Shown here: one piece after another, positions 48,939 through 55,604 of the stretch
Layout: each line of letters opens with the position of its first letter
Position numbering within the stretch: position 1 is the first letter of the stretch
From: Bacteroidota bacterium
GTDB taxonomy: Bacteria > Bacteroidota > Ignavibacteria > UBA10030
Assembly (NCBI GenBank): GCA_025454835.1
Contig: JALONQ010000013.1
Span: 1 to 64,000, forward strand
Length of the DNA stretch: 64,000 nucleotides
Direction: 5' to 3'
Translations under genes and position numbers: made by a program
The notes under the pieces: generated by a model
Told to the model about the DNA's origin: nothing
What the model saw: the letters and a program-made list of their open reading frames with translations, nothing else
Database searches by the model: none

Positions 48939-49005
48939 GTCGGGAGATCTTTAGAAGCGGAGTGCGTGAACGAAGTGCGTCTCTGCAGGAGGGTCCGGAA
49001 TTGAG
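48939..49005. other. 5' region of the flippase operon; no gene
   Basis: The whole gap 48939-49262 holds no gene. These first 67 bp are upstream of the flippase start and contain no clear ribosome site or promoter match. The remainder is two adjacent palindromic elements (49006-49148 and 49148-49262), so any promoter for the flippase operon must be in this short piece or inside repeat DNA. Confidence 0.5.
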
Positions 49006-49148
49006 TAGAAGCTATCTCATAAATGTGTCTCGCAACGTCGCAACGACGGCAGCGAAAGGATTAATGGCGATTTCGCGCCAGGTTCAATAAATCTTGGGAC
49101 GTTGCAGTCGCTGCGTCGTGGCGAGAAGTTGTTTTGAGACAGGTTCTA
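49006..49148. repeat. MITE-like element, copy 2 (143 bp)
   Basis: Ends are inverted over about 50 bp with roughly three-quarters identity: TAGAAGCTATCTCATAAATG at the left, and on the minus strand TAGAACCTGTCTCAAAACAA at the right. Subterminal arms TCGCAACGACGGCAGCG and ACGACGCAGCGACTGCAACG also face each other. No coding potential. Related to the element at 38702-38866. Confidence 0.8.
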
Positions 49149-49262
49149 GGCAGTAAGCACACACTGGCAGTCAGGATCAGGATGAGACCCAACGTCACCG
49201 AACACAAGGTCCTGATCTTTGTACTTCGCCTGACCTGGACCCGAACGGCACGTGCCTACTGC
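49148..49262. repeat. second palindromic element abutting the UXS stop
   Basis: Left TAGGCAGTAAGCAC and GGATCAGGA face right TCCTGATC and GTGCCTACTGCTTA. The right end runs into the UXS stop codon (49263-49265). Internal text shows a loose seven-base rhythm. It joins the MITE-like copy 2 with no spacer. Confidence 0.6.
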
Positions 49263-50207
49263 TTACAGTTTCAGTTTTCCCCTGAAATACCGTTCCGTCA
49301 GTTTCAGCCCTTCGGCCCGGCTCACGCTCGGTTCCCAGCCGAGGATGTTCTTGGCGCGGGTGATGTCGGGCTGGCGGACCTTTGGATCGTCCTGCGGCAA
49401 TGGGCGATAGACGATCTTGCTCTTGCTCTTCGCCAGCTCGACGATCTCCTCGGCCAGTTGGCGCATCGTCACTTCGTCAGGATTGCCGATATTAACGGGC
49501 AGAACCTCGTTGGACATCATGAGTCGAAAGATGCCATCGATCAGGTCCGTCACGTAGCAGACCGAGCGGGTCTGGCTGCCGTCGCCGAAGACGGTCACGT
49601 CCTCGTTCCGGAGCGCCTGGGTCATGAATGCCGGGATCGCCCGTCCGTCGACGAGGCGCATCCGCTCGCCGTACGTGTTGAAGATGCGGACGATGCGCGT
49701 CTCGACCTGGTGGTAGCGATGGTAGGCCATCGTCATCGCCTCGGCAAATCGTTTGGCCTCGTCGTACACGCCGCGCGGTCCGACGGGATTGACATTGCCC
49801 CAGTACGACTCGGGCTGCGGGTGGACGAGCGGATCGCCGTAGGTCTCGGACGTCGACGCGAGCAAGTACCGGGCGTTCTTGGCCTTCGCGAGGCCGAGCG
49901 TCTTGTGCGTACCGAGACTGCCGACCTTGAGCGTTTGGATCGGATACTTGAGATAGTCGAGCGGGCTGGCGGGCGACGCGAAATGCCACACGAAGTCGAC
50001 GTGCCCTTCGACCGTCACGTAGTTCGTGACGTCATACTGGACGAACGTGAACCGCTGGTTCCCCAGCAGATGCACGATGTTATCAGCACTTCCGGTGATG
50101 AGGTTATCGATGCAGATGACCCGATGTCCTTCGGCCAAGAGGCGATCACAAAGGTTCGAGCCCAGAAAACCGGCGCCACCGGTTACGACGGAGACTGGAG
50201 AGGTCAT
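49263..50207 (-). CDS. UDP-glucuronate decarboxylase (UDP-xylose synthase)
   Basis: 314 residues, extended SDR fold. Rossmann [18 protein letters not shown], the UXS-typical [20 protein letters not shown], catalytic Ser/Thr region [18 protein letters not shown], catalytic [10 protein letters not shown] (YxxxK), and [11 protein letters not shown]. Converts UDP-glucuronic acid to UDP-xylose, needed for xylose-containing surface glycans. UDP-glucose dehydrogenase at 50724-52031 supplies its substrate, so the two form a two-step UDP-xylose branch. A heptamer array lies 7-41 nt upstream of its ATG, and its stop touches another repeat. Confidence 0.94.
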   Translation of the reverse strand: MTSPVSVVTGGAGFLGSNLCDRLLAEGHRVICIDNLITGSADNIVHLLGNQRFTFVQYDVTNYVTVEGHVDFVWHFASPASPLDYLKYPIQTLKVGSLGTHKTLGLAKAKNARYLLASTSETYGDPLVHPQPESYWGNVNPVGPRGVYDEAKRFAEAMTMAYHRYHQVETRIVRIFNTYGERMRLVDGRAIPAFMTQALRNEDVTVFGDGSQTRSVCYVTDLIDGIFRLMMSNEVLPVNIGNPDEVTMRQLAEEIVELAKSKSKIVYRPLPQDDPKVRQPDITRAKNILGWEPSVSRAEGLKLTERYFRGKLKL

Positions 50208-50213
50208 CGAAAA

Positions 50214-50248
50214 GTTAAGAGTAGGGAGAAATGAGTATGGAGAGAATT
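50214..50248. repeat. left heptamer array of cassette A (GAGTAGG-type)
   Basis: Five heptamers in register, readable as GAGTAGG, GAGAAAT, GAGTATG, GAGAGAA from 50219. They face the array at 50696-50730 in inverted orientation, with the four-helix-bundle gene between. Confidence 0.85.
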
Positions 50249-50260
50249 GCGCGTGCTTGG

Positions 50261-50650
50261 CTACTCAGGCGGTTGTTGGCGGGTCGAGAATCTCTCAGGA
50301 TGAGCCATCATTCCGCTGAGCATTCGCTGCAATTCCTCATATCGTTCGATGAAGTAGCGGTGTTTTTCACCCAATACGTAACCACAATCTAACGACATAT
50401 CGAGAGAGACCTCTGTTTCGTCAGCTTCTGCCGACGAATCCACGAGCTTGTTGAAAAAGGCCTTCGGATACACCCTTCTCCGCCAGGCCTCTGCAATGTT
50501 GCGTGGAACTGACCGTGAAGACTTGCGGATCTGAGCCGTCAGGTCGTAACGCTCTTCTTTCGGAAACGACTTGGTTTCGTTGAAGATCTCCAATGCAAGC
50601 TGGTAAGCCAATTGGTAGACCTTCAGGTCCCTGAATCCTCGGTACGCCAT
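50261..50650 (-). CDS. four-helix-bundle protein (S23/IVS-encoded family), cassette A
   Basis: 129 residues, almost entirely helical. Family signposts: [50 protein letters not shown] and a final helix [16 protein letters not shown]. The family was named from proteins encoded in intervening sequences of 23S rRNA in Leptospira and Coxiella, and relatives include the Avd accessory of diversity-generating retroelements. No reverse transcriptase, variable repeat or rRNA is near here. A GGGAGG ribosome site precedes the ATG. Flanked by inverted heptamer arrays (50214-50248 and 50696-50730), and placed between two functionally linked genes (uxs and ugd), so it looks like an inserted cassette. Function unknown; perhaps nucleic-acid binding. 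Confidence 0.93.
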   Translation of the reverse strand: MAYRGFRDLKVYQLAYQLALEIFNETKSFPKEERYDLTAQIRKSSRSVPRNIAEAWRRRVYPKAFFNKLVDSSAEADETEVSLDMSLDCGYVLGEKHRYFIERYEELQRMLSGMMAHPERFSTRQQPPE

Positions 50651-50695
50651 TCCCCCCTCCCTTGTTAAGCGAAAGCCGCGGATCCGAACACCTTC

Positions 50696-50730
50696 TTTCT
50701 CCCTACTCCCTTCTCCTTACTCCCTACTCG
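50696..50730. repeat. right heptamer array of cassette A
   Basis: TTTCTCC, CTACTCC, CTTCTCC, TTACTCC, CTACTCG in register. Read on the minus strand they give GAGTAGG, GAGTAAG, GAGAAGG, GAGTAGG, GAGAAAG, an inverted match to 50214-50248. The stop codon of ugd (50724-50726) is inside the last heptamer. Confidence 0.9.
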
Positions 50731-52031
50731 GAGCTCCTCCCGATCCCATAGTACGTAAATCCCAGCGCCTTCATCTCTTTCGGGTCGTAGATGTTTCGGC
50801 CGTCGAAGATGACCGGTTTCTTCAACTGGGCCTTGATCGTCTTGAAATCGGGGGTGCGGAACTCATTCCATTCCGTGACGATCACAAGGGCATCGGCTCC
50901 CTTGAGGGCCTCCATCGCCTTGTCAACATACTCGATCCTGTTGTGGAAGATCGACCGTGCGCGTGTCATGGCGATGGGGTCGTGCGCACGCACTTTGGCC
51001 CCCATCTCCAGCAGGCCGTTCACGATCGGGATCGACGGGGCTTCGCGCATATCGTCGGTCTGTGGCTTGAAGGCCAGCCCCCAGACGGCGAAGGTCTTGC
51101 CTTGCAGCGACTTGCCAAAATGCTTGGCTACTTTCCAGAGCAGCACGCGCTTCTGACGTTCATTGACGTCGTCGACGGCACGCAGGATCTTGAACTCGAA
51201 CTCGTGTTCGTGGGCCGTTTTGACGAGCGCCTTGACGTCCTTCGGGAAGCACGAGCCGCCGTAGCCGACGCCGGAGAACAGGAAGAGCTGCCCCACCCGG
51301 GGGTCGCTTCCGATCCCACGCCGCACGGCGTCAATGTCAGCCCCCGTCTTCTCGCACAGATTGGCCAGCTCGTTCATGAACGAGATCTTCGTGGCCAGAA
51401 AGGCATTTGCCGCATACTTCGTCATCTCCGCGCTGCGTTCATCCATCACCAGCACCGGATTGCCCGTCCTGACGAACGGAGCGTAGAGTTCCGTCATCAC
51501 TTGCGCGGCCCGCTTGCTCCGCGTGCCGATCACGATCCGGTCGGGCTTGAGGGAGTCCTGGACCGCCGCTCCCTCCTTCAGAAATTCCGGGTTCGACACG
51601 ACATCGACCCCCGTCTTCCCCTTCTTGCGCATGATCGAGCGGATCTTGTCGACCGTGCCGACCGGAACGGTGCTCTTCGAGACCACGATCTTCTCGCCAA
51701 CGATGAGGTCGGCGATGTCCTCCGAGACCTTCATGACATGGGTGAGATCGGCCGATCCGTCCTCCGACTGCGGGGTCGGCAGACAGAGGAAGATCACGTC
51801 GGACCGTTCGACTGCCGACTTCAGGTTCGTCGTAAACTCCAACCGTTTGTCTTCGACATTTCGCAGGACCATCTCTTCGAGGCCCGGTTCGTAGATCGGG
51901 ATCTGCCCCTTGCGCAGGGAGGCGATCTTCTTTTCGTCGATGTCCATGCACAGGACCTGATTGCCCGTGTCGGCGAAGACAGCGCCCTGGACAAGGCCGA
52001 CGTAGCCGGTTCCGATGATGGAGATTTTCAT
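50724..52031 (-). CDS. ugd: UDP-glucose 6-dehydrogenase
   Basis: 435 residues, full length. Oxidises UDP-glucose to UDP-glucuronate with two NAD. GTGYVGLVQGAVFADTGNQV (NAD fold), LCLPTPQSEDGSADL, KSTVPVGT, NPEFLKEGAAV, catalytic-Cys segment FSGVGYGGSCFPKDV (the Cys), then GLAFKPQTDDMREAPS and the C-terminal NIYDPKEMKALGF. Provides substrate for the UXS enzyme downstream. It is flanked by repeat arrays: one about 39 nt upstream of its ATG (52070-52104) and one covering its stop (50724-50730). Confidence 0.96.
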   Translation of the reverse strand: MKISIIGTGYVGLVQGAVFADTGNQVLCMDIDEKKIASLRKGQIPIYEPGLEEMVLRNVEDKRLEFTTNLKSAVERSDVIFLCLPTPQSEDGSADLTHVMKVSEDIADLIVGEKIVVSKSTVPVGTVDKIRSIMRKKGKTGVDVVSNPEFLKEGAAVQDSLKPDRIVIGTRSKRAAQVMTELYAPFVRTGNPVLVMDERSAEMTKYAANAFLATKISFMNELANLCEKTGADIDAVRRGIGSDPRVGQLFLFSGVGYGGSCFPKDVKALVKTAHEHEFEFKILRAVDDVNERQKRVLLWKVAKHFGKSLQGKTFAVWGLAFKPQTDDMREAPSIPIVNGLLEMGAKVRAHDPIAMTRARSIFHNRIEYVDKAMEALKGADALVIVTEWNEFRTPDFKTIKAQLKKPVIFDGRNIYDPKEMKALGFTYYGIGRSSE

Positions 52032-52069
52032 GGAAGAAGAACCTTGATAAGACTACTTGATCGATTTCG

Positions 52070-52104
52070 GTGAGACGTGAAATGTGAAAAGTGGGACGTG
52101 AAAG
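52070..52104. repeat. left heptamer array of cassette B (GTGANNN-type)
   Basis: GTGAGAC, GTGAAAT, GTGAAAA, GTGGGAC, GTGAAAG in perfect register. Their inverted counterparts lie at 52607-52634, on the other side of the second four-helix-bundle gene. Confidence 0.9.
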
Positions 52105-52205
52105 CGCCATGAAAATACCCAAAAAACCGCTCATAGGCACGCCCAAATCCGTTCAAGGAATCGGGCTGCGGCGGTTCTCTGTCATTTCTGCCGTTTCAGC
52201 GCAGG

Positions 52206-52577
52206 TCATCTTATTGAGCGGATCAATCCGCTGAGAAGTTGCTCGACCGAGGTCATGTTCTCGTCGATCTCCAATGTTTGCTGCTCGCTTATGTATCCAA
52301 GCATGGCAGACACTTCCACCTGTGCATCGAGCTCACTGAGCGATGCTCTGACAATATTGAGGAATCGGAGCTTGTCACCTTTCGTTGCACGAGTAAGTCC
52401 TTCTGCGATGTTGGATGGCACAGAGATCACAGCTCTACGCATTTGAGCATTTAGTCCGAAGTCCTCCTCTCGCGGTAAGTCTTTGACCACCCGGTAGATC
52501 AGCATTACGAGCTCGAGGGATTTCTTCCAAAGAATGAGTTTCTTGTGGGGCTTGTCAGCCCGGCTGTTACCCATGCT
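52206..52577 (-). CDS. four-helix-bundle protein (S23/IVS-encoded family), cassette B
   Basis: 123 residues from the ATG at 52577, which has a strong AAGGAGG ribosome site; an upstream in-frame ATG at 52613 lies in the repeat array and is less likely. Family motifs: KLILWKKSLELVMLIYRVVK, LPREEDFGLNAQMRRA, VISVPSNIAEGL and a closing TSVEQLLSGLIRSIR helix. Distantly related to the cassette A protein (shared VPxNIAE core). No DGR components or rRNA nearby. It lies between ugd and the initiating phosphoglycosyltransferase and is bracketed by inverted heptamer arrays whose heptamer differs from that of cassette A. Function unknown. Confidence 0.93.
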   Translation of the reverse strand, partial: SMGNSRADKPHKKLILWKKSLELVMLIYRVVKDLPREEDFGLNAQMRRAVISVPSNIAEGLTRATKGDKLRFLNIVRASLSELDAQVEVSAMLGYISEQQTLEIDENMTSVEQLLSGLIRSIR

Positions 52578-52606
52578 CCCCTCCTTCGGCAGGTATTCCT
52601 TGCAAC

Positions 52607-52634
52607 GTTTCACATCTTACATCTCACTTCTCAC
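52607..52634. repeat. right heptamer array of cassette B
   Basis: GTTTCAC, ATCTTAC, ATCTCAC, TTCTCAC in register. On the minus strand they read GTGAGAA, GTGAGAT, GTAAGAT, GTGAAAC, an inverted match to 52070-52104. It lies about 30 nt upstream of the gene start. Confidence 0.9.
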
Positions 52635-52661
52635 GAGGGCTTCCAAACGCCATCATTCGCC

Positions 52662-54167
52662 TCAATACGCTCCCTTCCCGAACAGCACCACGGGGATCGT
52701 GGCGAACAGGATCTCCAGGTCGAACAGCAACGAGTGGTTCTCAACGTAGTAGAGGTCGAGCATGACCATCTCCTTGAACCCGATGCTGCTGCGTCCGGAG
52801 ATCTGCCACAGTCCCGTCATGCCAGGCTTGATCTTGTCGCGGTCCTTGATCGACGACCAGAATTCCTCACCTTCCTTCACCAGCTCAAAGTCCTCGACCG
52901 GAAGCGGTCGCGGCCCGACGAGGCTCATGTCGCCCTTGAGCACGTTGAGAAGTTGCGGCAGCTCGTCGATGCTGTACCGTCGGATGAACCGCCCCACGCG
53001 GGTGATGCGCGGGTCCGCGCGCATCTTGAAGAGCGCACCGTCGGACTCGTTGTGCTGGCGCAGGTCCGCCTTGAGCGCATCGGCGTTCTTGACCATGCTC
53101 CGGAACTTCAGGAACCCGAACGTCTTACCACCACGAAGAGCGGCGCGCGTCTGGGTGAAGAAGATCGGCCGGCCCGAATCGAGCAGGATCAACAGCGATG
53201 TCAGGAAGAACACCGGCGACAGCAGGAGGAGGATCATGGCCGAGCCGACGATGTCGAATGTGCGCTTGCCGACGTGATGGACCGCTTCGACACGGGTGCG
53301 GGGCGGCGCGTAGAGCGTGATGCCCGCAATGTCGTACACACGCGCCAAACGCAGGAGGGCATCGTGCTCGATCGACAGGACCTTCAGCTTCACGTCCTTC
53401 TCACGGCAGACCCTGAGGACGGCGGCAAATCCGTTCGTCAGGACCGAAGGCGTTGGGACAAAGATGCGCTCGATACGCTGTTCGACAACGGCCGATTCGA
53501 GCTCCTTCAGGCTGTAGAGCGGCAGTCCGCGAAGCTTCGACCGATCGTCTTCGGTGATCTCGGACCTGGTCCTGGTGACGATCCCGCGAACGTCGTATCC
53601 CAGCTCGGGCACTCCTTCGAACCGGTCCAGCAGTTCCTCCACCTCGCCGTCGTATCCTGCGAGCAGTACGGGCCTTCTCCCCAATCCACGGCGTTGCAGC
53701 TGCTCATGGGCGGCGTTCAGCGCGGCGCGGCCGATGACGAAGAAGCCGGGCAACGCCATGAAGAACAGCAGGGCAAACCGTCTGGGGAACTCCGAGACCT
53801 GGAACAGAAAGAACGAGGCCAGAACGACCAGGAGCGCTACGACATAAGCGCGCGAGGCGAGCAGGTACTGCTTGCGATGGCTCAGGTGGAAGGCGCCGCG
53901 ATAGAGGCCGATGAGCAGGCCAAAGCCGACCATGACCGTCCCGAAGTAGACGGAGAAGGCCACGAGCAAGGCGGTCGAAAATCGCTCTCCGTTCGGGACG
54001 AGGGCATGGAGCCACCCGGCCGCGAGAGAGGCCCCGAGAATCGCCAGCGCATCTGCGAGGATCGTCAGAACGATGAAGATCGAGCGCCAGTTGCGTCGAA
54101 TGGACGACCGCAACCAAGCCAGCAATCCGAAGTGGTCGGCGTATCTCAGAGATCTAGCCCGGAACAT
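52662..54167 (-). CDS. exopolysaccharide polyprenyl-phosphate hexose-1-phosphotransferase (WbaP/WcaJ type)
   Basis: 501 residues. Four or five N-terminal membrane helices (about 30-150, for example SIFIVLTILADALAILGASL), a CoA-binding-like middle domain (about 165-280: RRPVLLAGYDGEVEELLDRF), one more hydrophobic hairpin (FDIVGSAMILLLLSPVFFLT) and the catalytic PglC-like domain: KFRSMVKNAD, RVGRFIRRYSIDELPQLLNVLKGD (D-E motif), SLVGPRPLP, KPGMTGLWQISGRS. Attaches the first sugar-1-phosphate to undecaprenyl phosphate, starting glycan repeat-unit synthesis. Its start is preceded by a 580-bp gene-free region rich in palindromes. Confidence 0.95.
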   Translation of the reverse strand: MFRARSLRYADHFGLLAWLRSSIRRNWRSIFIVLTILADALAILGASLAAGWLHALVPNGERFSTALLVAFSVYFGTVMVGFGLLIGLYRGAFHLSHRKQYLLASRAYVVALLVVLASFFLFQVSEFPRRFALLFFMALPGFFVIGRAALNAAHEQLQRRGLGRRPVLLAGYDGEVEELLDRFEGVPELGYDVRGIVTRTRSEITEDDRSKLRGLPLYSLKELESAVVEQRIERIFVPTPSVLTNGFAAVLRVCREKDVKLKVLSIEHDALLRLARVYDIAGITLYAPPRTRVEAVHHVGKRTFDIVGSAMILLLLSPVFFLTSLLILLDSGRPIFFTQTRAALRGGKTFGFLKFRSMVKNADALKADLRQHNESDGALFKMRADPRITRVGRFIRRYSIDELPQLLNVLKGDMSLVGPRPLPVEDFELVKEGEEFWSSIKDRDKIKPGMTGLWQISGRSSIGFKEMVMLDLYYVENHSLLFDLEILFATIPVVLFGKGAY

Positions 54168-54750
54168 GAGAGGAGCAAATGCGACGAAGGTTACGAAAAA
54201 CTCCCGTCAGATGCCCCTCGTGTGACTTCGGTCACAGCTCGAACCGGCGCTTAGGACCCTCATCCAGCGCGCTTCCTGAACTCCCATGCCAACCACAGCC
54301 ATCCATCGCTCCCTGCATTAAACGCAAGAATTGCGACCTGCTCGGAAGGATGGCCGGAGGCCCACGACACCGTCGCCGCGAAGCCCCGCCTGCCTCTGTG
54401 AGTTCTTGAAGGCGGGCAGGTCGACCCTTTCACTCAGAGTCTGTTGCAAAAGCGGGTCGTTCGGAATGACGAAGGTGAGAGCCCATACCGTGATGCCGAA
54501 ACCGCTTTGCACAAGACATCTGATACAAGGTATTCGCCTGCCTGCCCTCTACGTTCTCGTCCAGTCAGGCAGGGAATCTCGTATTTCGACGGGCCTTGAT
54601 GGCCTCAAAGCCAGATTCCGAACCCCGCCTGCCTTGGAAGAACCGATAAGCGGCGGGCAGGCTGCCCACAGCAGGCAGGTCGGCCACTCCCGTTGGAGAT
54701 CAAGGGCAAAGCGCGACCGTTCGGAATGACGAGAGAGATCTCCCTTCTCG
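54168..54750. other. gene-free region packed with short palindromic repeats
   Basis: No credible gene. Two copies of a module beginning CCCCGCCTGCC and ending GGCGGGCAGG lie at 54384-54420 and 54629-54663, with TTCTT or GAAGAA in the middle. GCCTGCCTGCC-type and GGCAGG pairs recur at 54537-54583 and 54660-54685. The motif GTTCGGAATGACGA appears at about 54458 and 54719. Similar GC modules occur at 61163-61205 and near 31400-31470. A promoter for the phosphoglycosyltransferase gene is expected near 54200 but was not identified. Confidence 0.7.
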
Positions 54751-55587
54751 TCACTCCTCCGGATAGTACGTCCAGTGCCCCGACAGGGACTTGCCCGTGT
54801 ACGCTCCGGAGCTGGCCCGTTGGCCCGGATGATGGTCCCGCTCCGACCAAGGGCCGATGTAGAAATCACCCAGCGGCAGGCCGGTCCCCGCTCCGATGAG
54901 GCCCGGAGGGGTCGTGTTGAAGTAACGCCGCCACCAGGTCTCGGAGTAGAACAGCGCGCAGTAGTCTGTGCCGACGCTTTCGTCGATGAACAGGTAGCCT
55001 TCCGGCACAAGCCGCGGCCAGAGATATCGCACGCAGGTGTGGAGGCTGGCCTCGAGATCGACGTCGACGAATGCGACCAGTACGGGCCCTTGCTGCTTGG
55101 GCAGCGTTTCCTCAAACCAACCTTCGACGAACTCGCAGCATTCGATGGCGCCGTGCCGGCGTATGTTCGAGGTCACCTCGCCGAGCGTCCCCACGTAGTC
55201 CCCTTCACTGTAATGACGCGCCTCCCGGTCGCCCGGCACGGCCGGCGGAAGCCCGCGGAACGAATCGCACACGACGAGCGTACGTCCTGTGATCCGGCAG
55301 ACGAGCGAAAGGTTCGTGCTCGATCCCCCCTTCCAACTGCCGCACTCGACGACGACGCCTGGGACTGTCGGCGGCGTCTCAAGGATCTTGAGGGCGATCG
55401 CCAGATGCGTTCGAAAGGTCGTTCCCGTCGGAATGCGCCGGGTGTTGAAGAACATCCTCAGGCCCAGCCAAAGCTTCCGACCCAGCGTCATGCGATACGA
55501 CGGATGGATCTTCGTGGACTGCAAGATCAGGAAGATGCTCGCCGGAATCGTGAGCAGGAAGTGGAGCTTGGCCAAGAGACGCGTCAT
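54751..55587 (-). CDS. TylF/MycF-type O-methyltransferase
   Basis: 278 residues from the ATG at 55587 (MTRLLAKLHFLLTIPASIFL), 17 nt after the DUF362 stop; the frame remains open far upstream but overlaps that gene. Class I SAM fold: VPGVVVECGSWKGGSSTNLSLV, TLVVCDSFRGLPP, and the metal-site segment FVDVDLEASLHTCVRYLWPRL, ending GYLFIDESVG, as in macrocin O-methyltransferase (TylF), a Mg-dependent sugar 3-O-methylase. The N-terminal hydrophobic stretch could anchor it to the membrane. In this context it probably methylates a sugar of the surface glycan. Confidence 0.9.
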   Translation of the reverse strand: MTRLLAKLHFLLTIPASIFLILQSTKIHPSYRMTLGRKLWLGLRMFFNTRRIPTGTTFRTHLAIALKILETPPTVPGVVVECGSWKGGSSTNLSLVCRITGRTLVVCDSFRGLPPAVPGDREARHYSEGDYVGTLGEVTSNIRRHGAIECCEFVEGWFEETLPKQQGPVLVAFVDVDLEASLHTCVRYLWPRLVPEGYLFIDESVGTDYCALFYSETWWRRYFNTTPPGLIGAGTGLPLGDFYIGPWSERDHHPGQRASSGAYTGKSLSGHWTYYPEE

Positions 55588-55604
55588 GGGGATCGTCGGA
55601 AGGA

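Noticed and set aside
50261-52577. Toxin-antitoxin modules at the two small genes
   Set aside because: Each is a single gene of the S23/four-helix-bundle family with no partner gene in the same cassette.
50214-52634. A diversity-generating retroelement (because Avd is a four-helix-bundle protein)
   Set aside because: No reverse transcriptase, no template/variable repeat pair and no C-type lectin target are present around the two genes.
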